Positions 62,571 through 64,000 of a stretch of 64,000 bases of DNA are shown one piece after another. Source of the stretch: a bacterium (lineage in GTDB: Bacteria; Spirochaetota; Leptospiria; Leptospirales; Leptonemataceae); NCBI GenBank assembly GCA_024742665.1, contig JANSYA010000002.1, positions 434,001 to 498,000 of the forward strand. Reading direction: 5' to 3'. Numbering within the stretch: the first letter of the stretch is position 1; each line of letters starts with the position of its first letter. The position numbers and the translations under genes were made by a program. The notes below the pieces were generated by a model, which worked only from the letters and a program-made list of their open reading frames with translations, made no database searches and was not told the DNA's origin.

Positions 62571-63647
62571 ATGGAAGTCAAAGACCTGGCCAGTTTTCAA
62601 AAGGGCCTGGATAAACTCGATCTGGAGAGCCCGGGCGTGGTCATGGTTTCCGGATCCGACATCGCCGTCGCCGACGCCCTGATCGACCGGGTGCGGGCTC
62701 GCCTGCAAAAAGAAATCGGCAACTTCGAGACGATTTTGTTTTCCGGCGAAAGCGGCGACGACGAACGCTTCATCGAAGAGATCGCGAATGTGCCGCTTTT
62801 CGCCCCGTACCGTTTCATTCTCGTACGCCAGGGCGAAGAGCTGTTCAAAAACCCGCTCGCCTCGAAGGCCCGCTACGCCGGCTACTCCGAAGCCTTCGCG
62901 AACGCATCGCCCCGGACCGCGGTCTTCATCGTCTACGAAGGCAGCCCCGCGCAAAAGCTGGTGAAGCTCTTTCACGCGGGCGGCTTTCTGCATTTCGTAA
63001 CGCGGGACCTGTTTTCAAATCAAATCAGCGATCAGATTCGCGCGATCGCGAAGCGCCTGCACTTGAATCTCGGAGAAGAGGCCGTGCATTTGGTACGCGA
63101 ATCGGTGGAACCCAAAAGCGGCGCCATCGAACAGGTGCTACAGCGCCTGAAAGATAGTCTCCCGCAAGAACAGCTCGAACGGCCGGTCAGCCTGGACGCC
63201 ATTCGCGAAGTTTTGTTTCCCGGCCAGGGAGTGAACGCCTTCGCCTTCGTCGACGCGCTCTTCGCTCTCGATCATCGCTCGGTCGAGCGGGAGCTGATTC
63301 ATTTTAATCCGGCCAACGATAATTTCTTTTCGATCTTAAAGATCATGCTGAATCGCACGGACGAAATTCGCAAGGCGCGAATCGGGATCGGCATGGGCAT
63401 GCAGGACGCGGAGCTGATCGATTTTCTCGGACTCAAAGGCCGCCCGCCCTTTATTCAAAAGAAAATCTTGAGCCGCCTAAAACTGGAAGTGAACACATTT
63501 ACGCCGCCGCGCCTCGAAGCTGTGTACGAAATGCTGATCGATATCCAGAACGAATTTCGCAGCAATGTTCCGACCGCGCGCCACAGCCTGATCTTCCAAC
63601 GGCATATCAGCGACGTGTTCTTCAGCGCCCCGGCCCGCGGGCGTTGA
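62571..63647 (+). CDS. holA: DNA polymerase III delta subunit
   Basis: Clamp-loader subunit that opens the beta ring. VVMVSGSDIAVADALIDRV opens the AAA-like fold without Walker A; FIEEIANVPLFAPYRFILVR is the typical early strand with Phe-Arg, and the C-terminal collar has HFNPANDNFFSILKIMLNRT and DIQNEFRSNVPTARHSLIFQ. The general HolA pattern is clear although sequence identity is low in this family. ATG at 62571 (MEVKDLASF) opens after a 170-bp gap without gene. Confidence 0.8.
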   Translation: MEVKDLASFQKGLDKLDLESPGVVMVSGSDIAVADALIDRVRARLQKEIGNFETILFSGESGDDERFIEEIANVPLFAPYRFILVRQGEELFKNPLASKARYAGYSEAFANASPRTAVFIVYEGSPAQKLVKLFHAGGFLHFVTRDLFSNQISDQIRAIAKRLHLNLGEEAVHLVRESVEPKSGAIEQVLQRLKDSLPQEQLERPVSLDAIREVLFPGQGVNAFAFVDALFALDHRSVERELIHFNPANDNFFSILKIMLNRTDEIRKARIGIGMGMQDAELIDFLGLKGRPPFIQKKILSRLKLEVNTFTPPRLEAVYEMLIDIQNEFRSNVPTARHSLIFQRHISDVFFSAPARGR

Positions 63648-63660
63648 GCGACCCCGCGAG

Positions 63661-64000
63661 CTACCGCCCGGCAGCGGCCAGCGCCGCGCGAAAATCATCG
63701 TCTTCGCGATAGGCGGCGAAATCCGGATCGTCTTCGAACTGCGCGGCGGTTTTTCCCAGCCGGATCGAAAGGGCGATGTATTCCAGCATGGCCGCCTTTT
63801 TTTCGAAGGTGGCGCAGACGCAGGCGAGATTATAAGCCAGCAGCGTCTCCGTAATTTTTTCCGGAAGATAATTCTGCATCGCTTCGAAGTATGCGAGATC
63901 CTGCGTTTTGCCCGCCGCGATGATCGCCAGATAGACTGAGTCGTGCACGACCTTCGCCGCGAGAATCGGAAAGCAGGCCGCGCAAATGCGCTTGATCAGC
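63661..64000 (-). CDS. TPR-end-type protein, 5' part outside the window
   Basis: The frame stays open to the window end (LIKRICAACFPILAAKV at the edge), so only the last 110 residues are seen. They are helical with FEAMQNYLPEKI, LAYNLACVCATF, KKAAMLEYIALSIRLGK and the ending DPDFAAYREDDDFRAALAAA, which matches the TPR-repeat/group-end motif common in leptospire-like genomes. Convergent with holA. Full function cannot be judged. Confidence 0.65.
   Translation of the reverse strand, partial: LIKRICAACFPILAAKVVHDSVYLAIIAAGKTQDLAYFEAMQNYLPEKITETLLAYNLACVCATFEKKAAMLEYIALSIRLGKTAAQFEDDPDFAAYREDDDFRAALAAAGR

Noticed and set aside
1..64000. tRNA, rRNA, CRISPR, insertion sequence, integrase or prophage genes
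   Set aside because: No cloverleaf, regular repeat-spacer pattern, transposase or phage structural motif was found on reading both strands.

Overview
The window is a GC-rich, densely coded bacterial chromosome segment with 57 calls: about 54 intact genes, two cut by the window edges and one apparently frameshifted. Nothing was searched; names rest on motifs and remembered families. The gene set points to a spirochaete of the Leptospira/Leptonema/Turneriella branch or an uncultured relative: a citramalate synthase that closely resembles the Leptospira enzyme, two class III adenylate cyclases with different N-termini, two bactofilins (one overlapping an M23-like gene), a fused acyltransferase/glycerol-3-phosphate dehydrogenase, and many loosely boxed lipoproteins. 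This assignment is inference. I see no rRNA, tRNA, CRISPR array, transposase, integrase or replication origin. No stretch over 300 bases lacks a gene; the largest gaps are about 290 bp (48839-49129) and 260 bp (61701-61959), and neither shows a gene I can support.

Layout. 1-9.4 kb: the 5' part of a Rad3/DinG-type helicase with a nuclease domain, a one-chain 5-oxoprolinase, a secreted M28 peptidase with PDZ domain, an MFS exporter and an ATPase-fold protein. 9.4-20.2 kb: cation/proton antiporter, cupin, TSUP permease with citramalate synthase (isoleucine route), polysaccharide deacetylase, TPR protein, and a three-gene cluster of two CsgG-like lipoproteins plus a membrane protein. 20.2-29.9 kb: OPT transporter, a two-gene quaternary-amine-type ABC importer, NRDE protein and DusA, a bactofilin, dihydrolipoamide dehydrogenase and an HU protein with a histone-H1-like tail. 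30-35.7 kb: SPOR-like and OmpA-like envelope proteins, HflX, a J-domain protein and a thioredoxin-like lipid- or membrane-side protein.

35.8-37.4 kb holds the most unusual content: a gene for a protein with a VHL-beta-like front and a serine/threonine-rich amphipathic segment of the kind seen in aerolysin-type pore formers, followed 66 bp later by a CdtB-type nuclease with all the catalytic landmarks of cytolethal distending toxin subunit B. Neither has a Sec signal peptide, and no CdtA/CdtC lectin subunit or pertussis-like subunit is nearby. I propose an undescribed CdtB-based two-component genotoxin-like module.

37.5-64 kb: hisC, ribBA, a pseudo-receiver whose phospho-acceptor Asp is Asn, an ODP-type diiron beta-lactamase-fold protein translationally coupled to a soluble adenylate cyclase (a candidate oxygen/redox-to-cAMP circuit), a carboxylesterase lipoprotein, a bactofilin overlapping a degenerate LytM protein (cell-shape module), the acyltransferase-GpsA fusion, class II photolyase, a 4Fe-4S ferredoxin, a membrane adenylate cyclase, an epimerase, a LEA-type lipoprotein, a DUF2817 peptidase-like protein, an ArsR-SRPBCC regulator with a clear palindromic operator, a YHS protein, an amidohydrolase, ilvB (same branched-chain pathway as cimA), a frameshifted SecD-P1-like lipoprotein gene, the DNA polymerase III delta subunit, and the 3' part of a final small-repeat protein.
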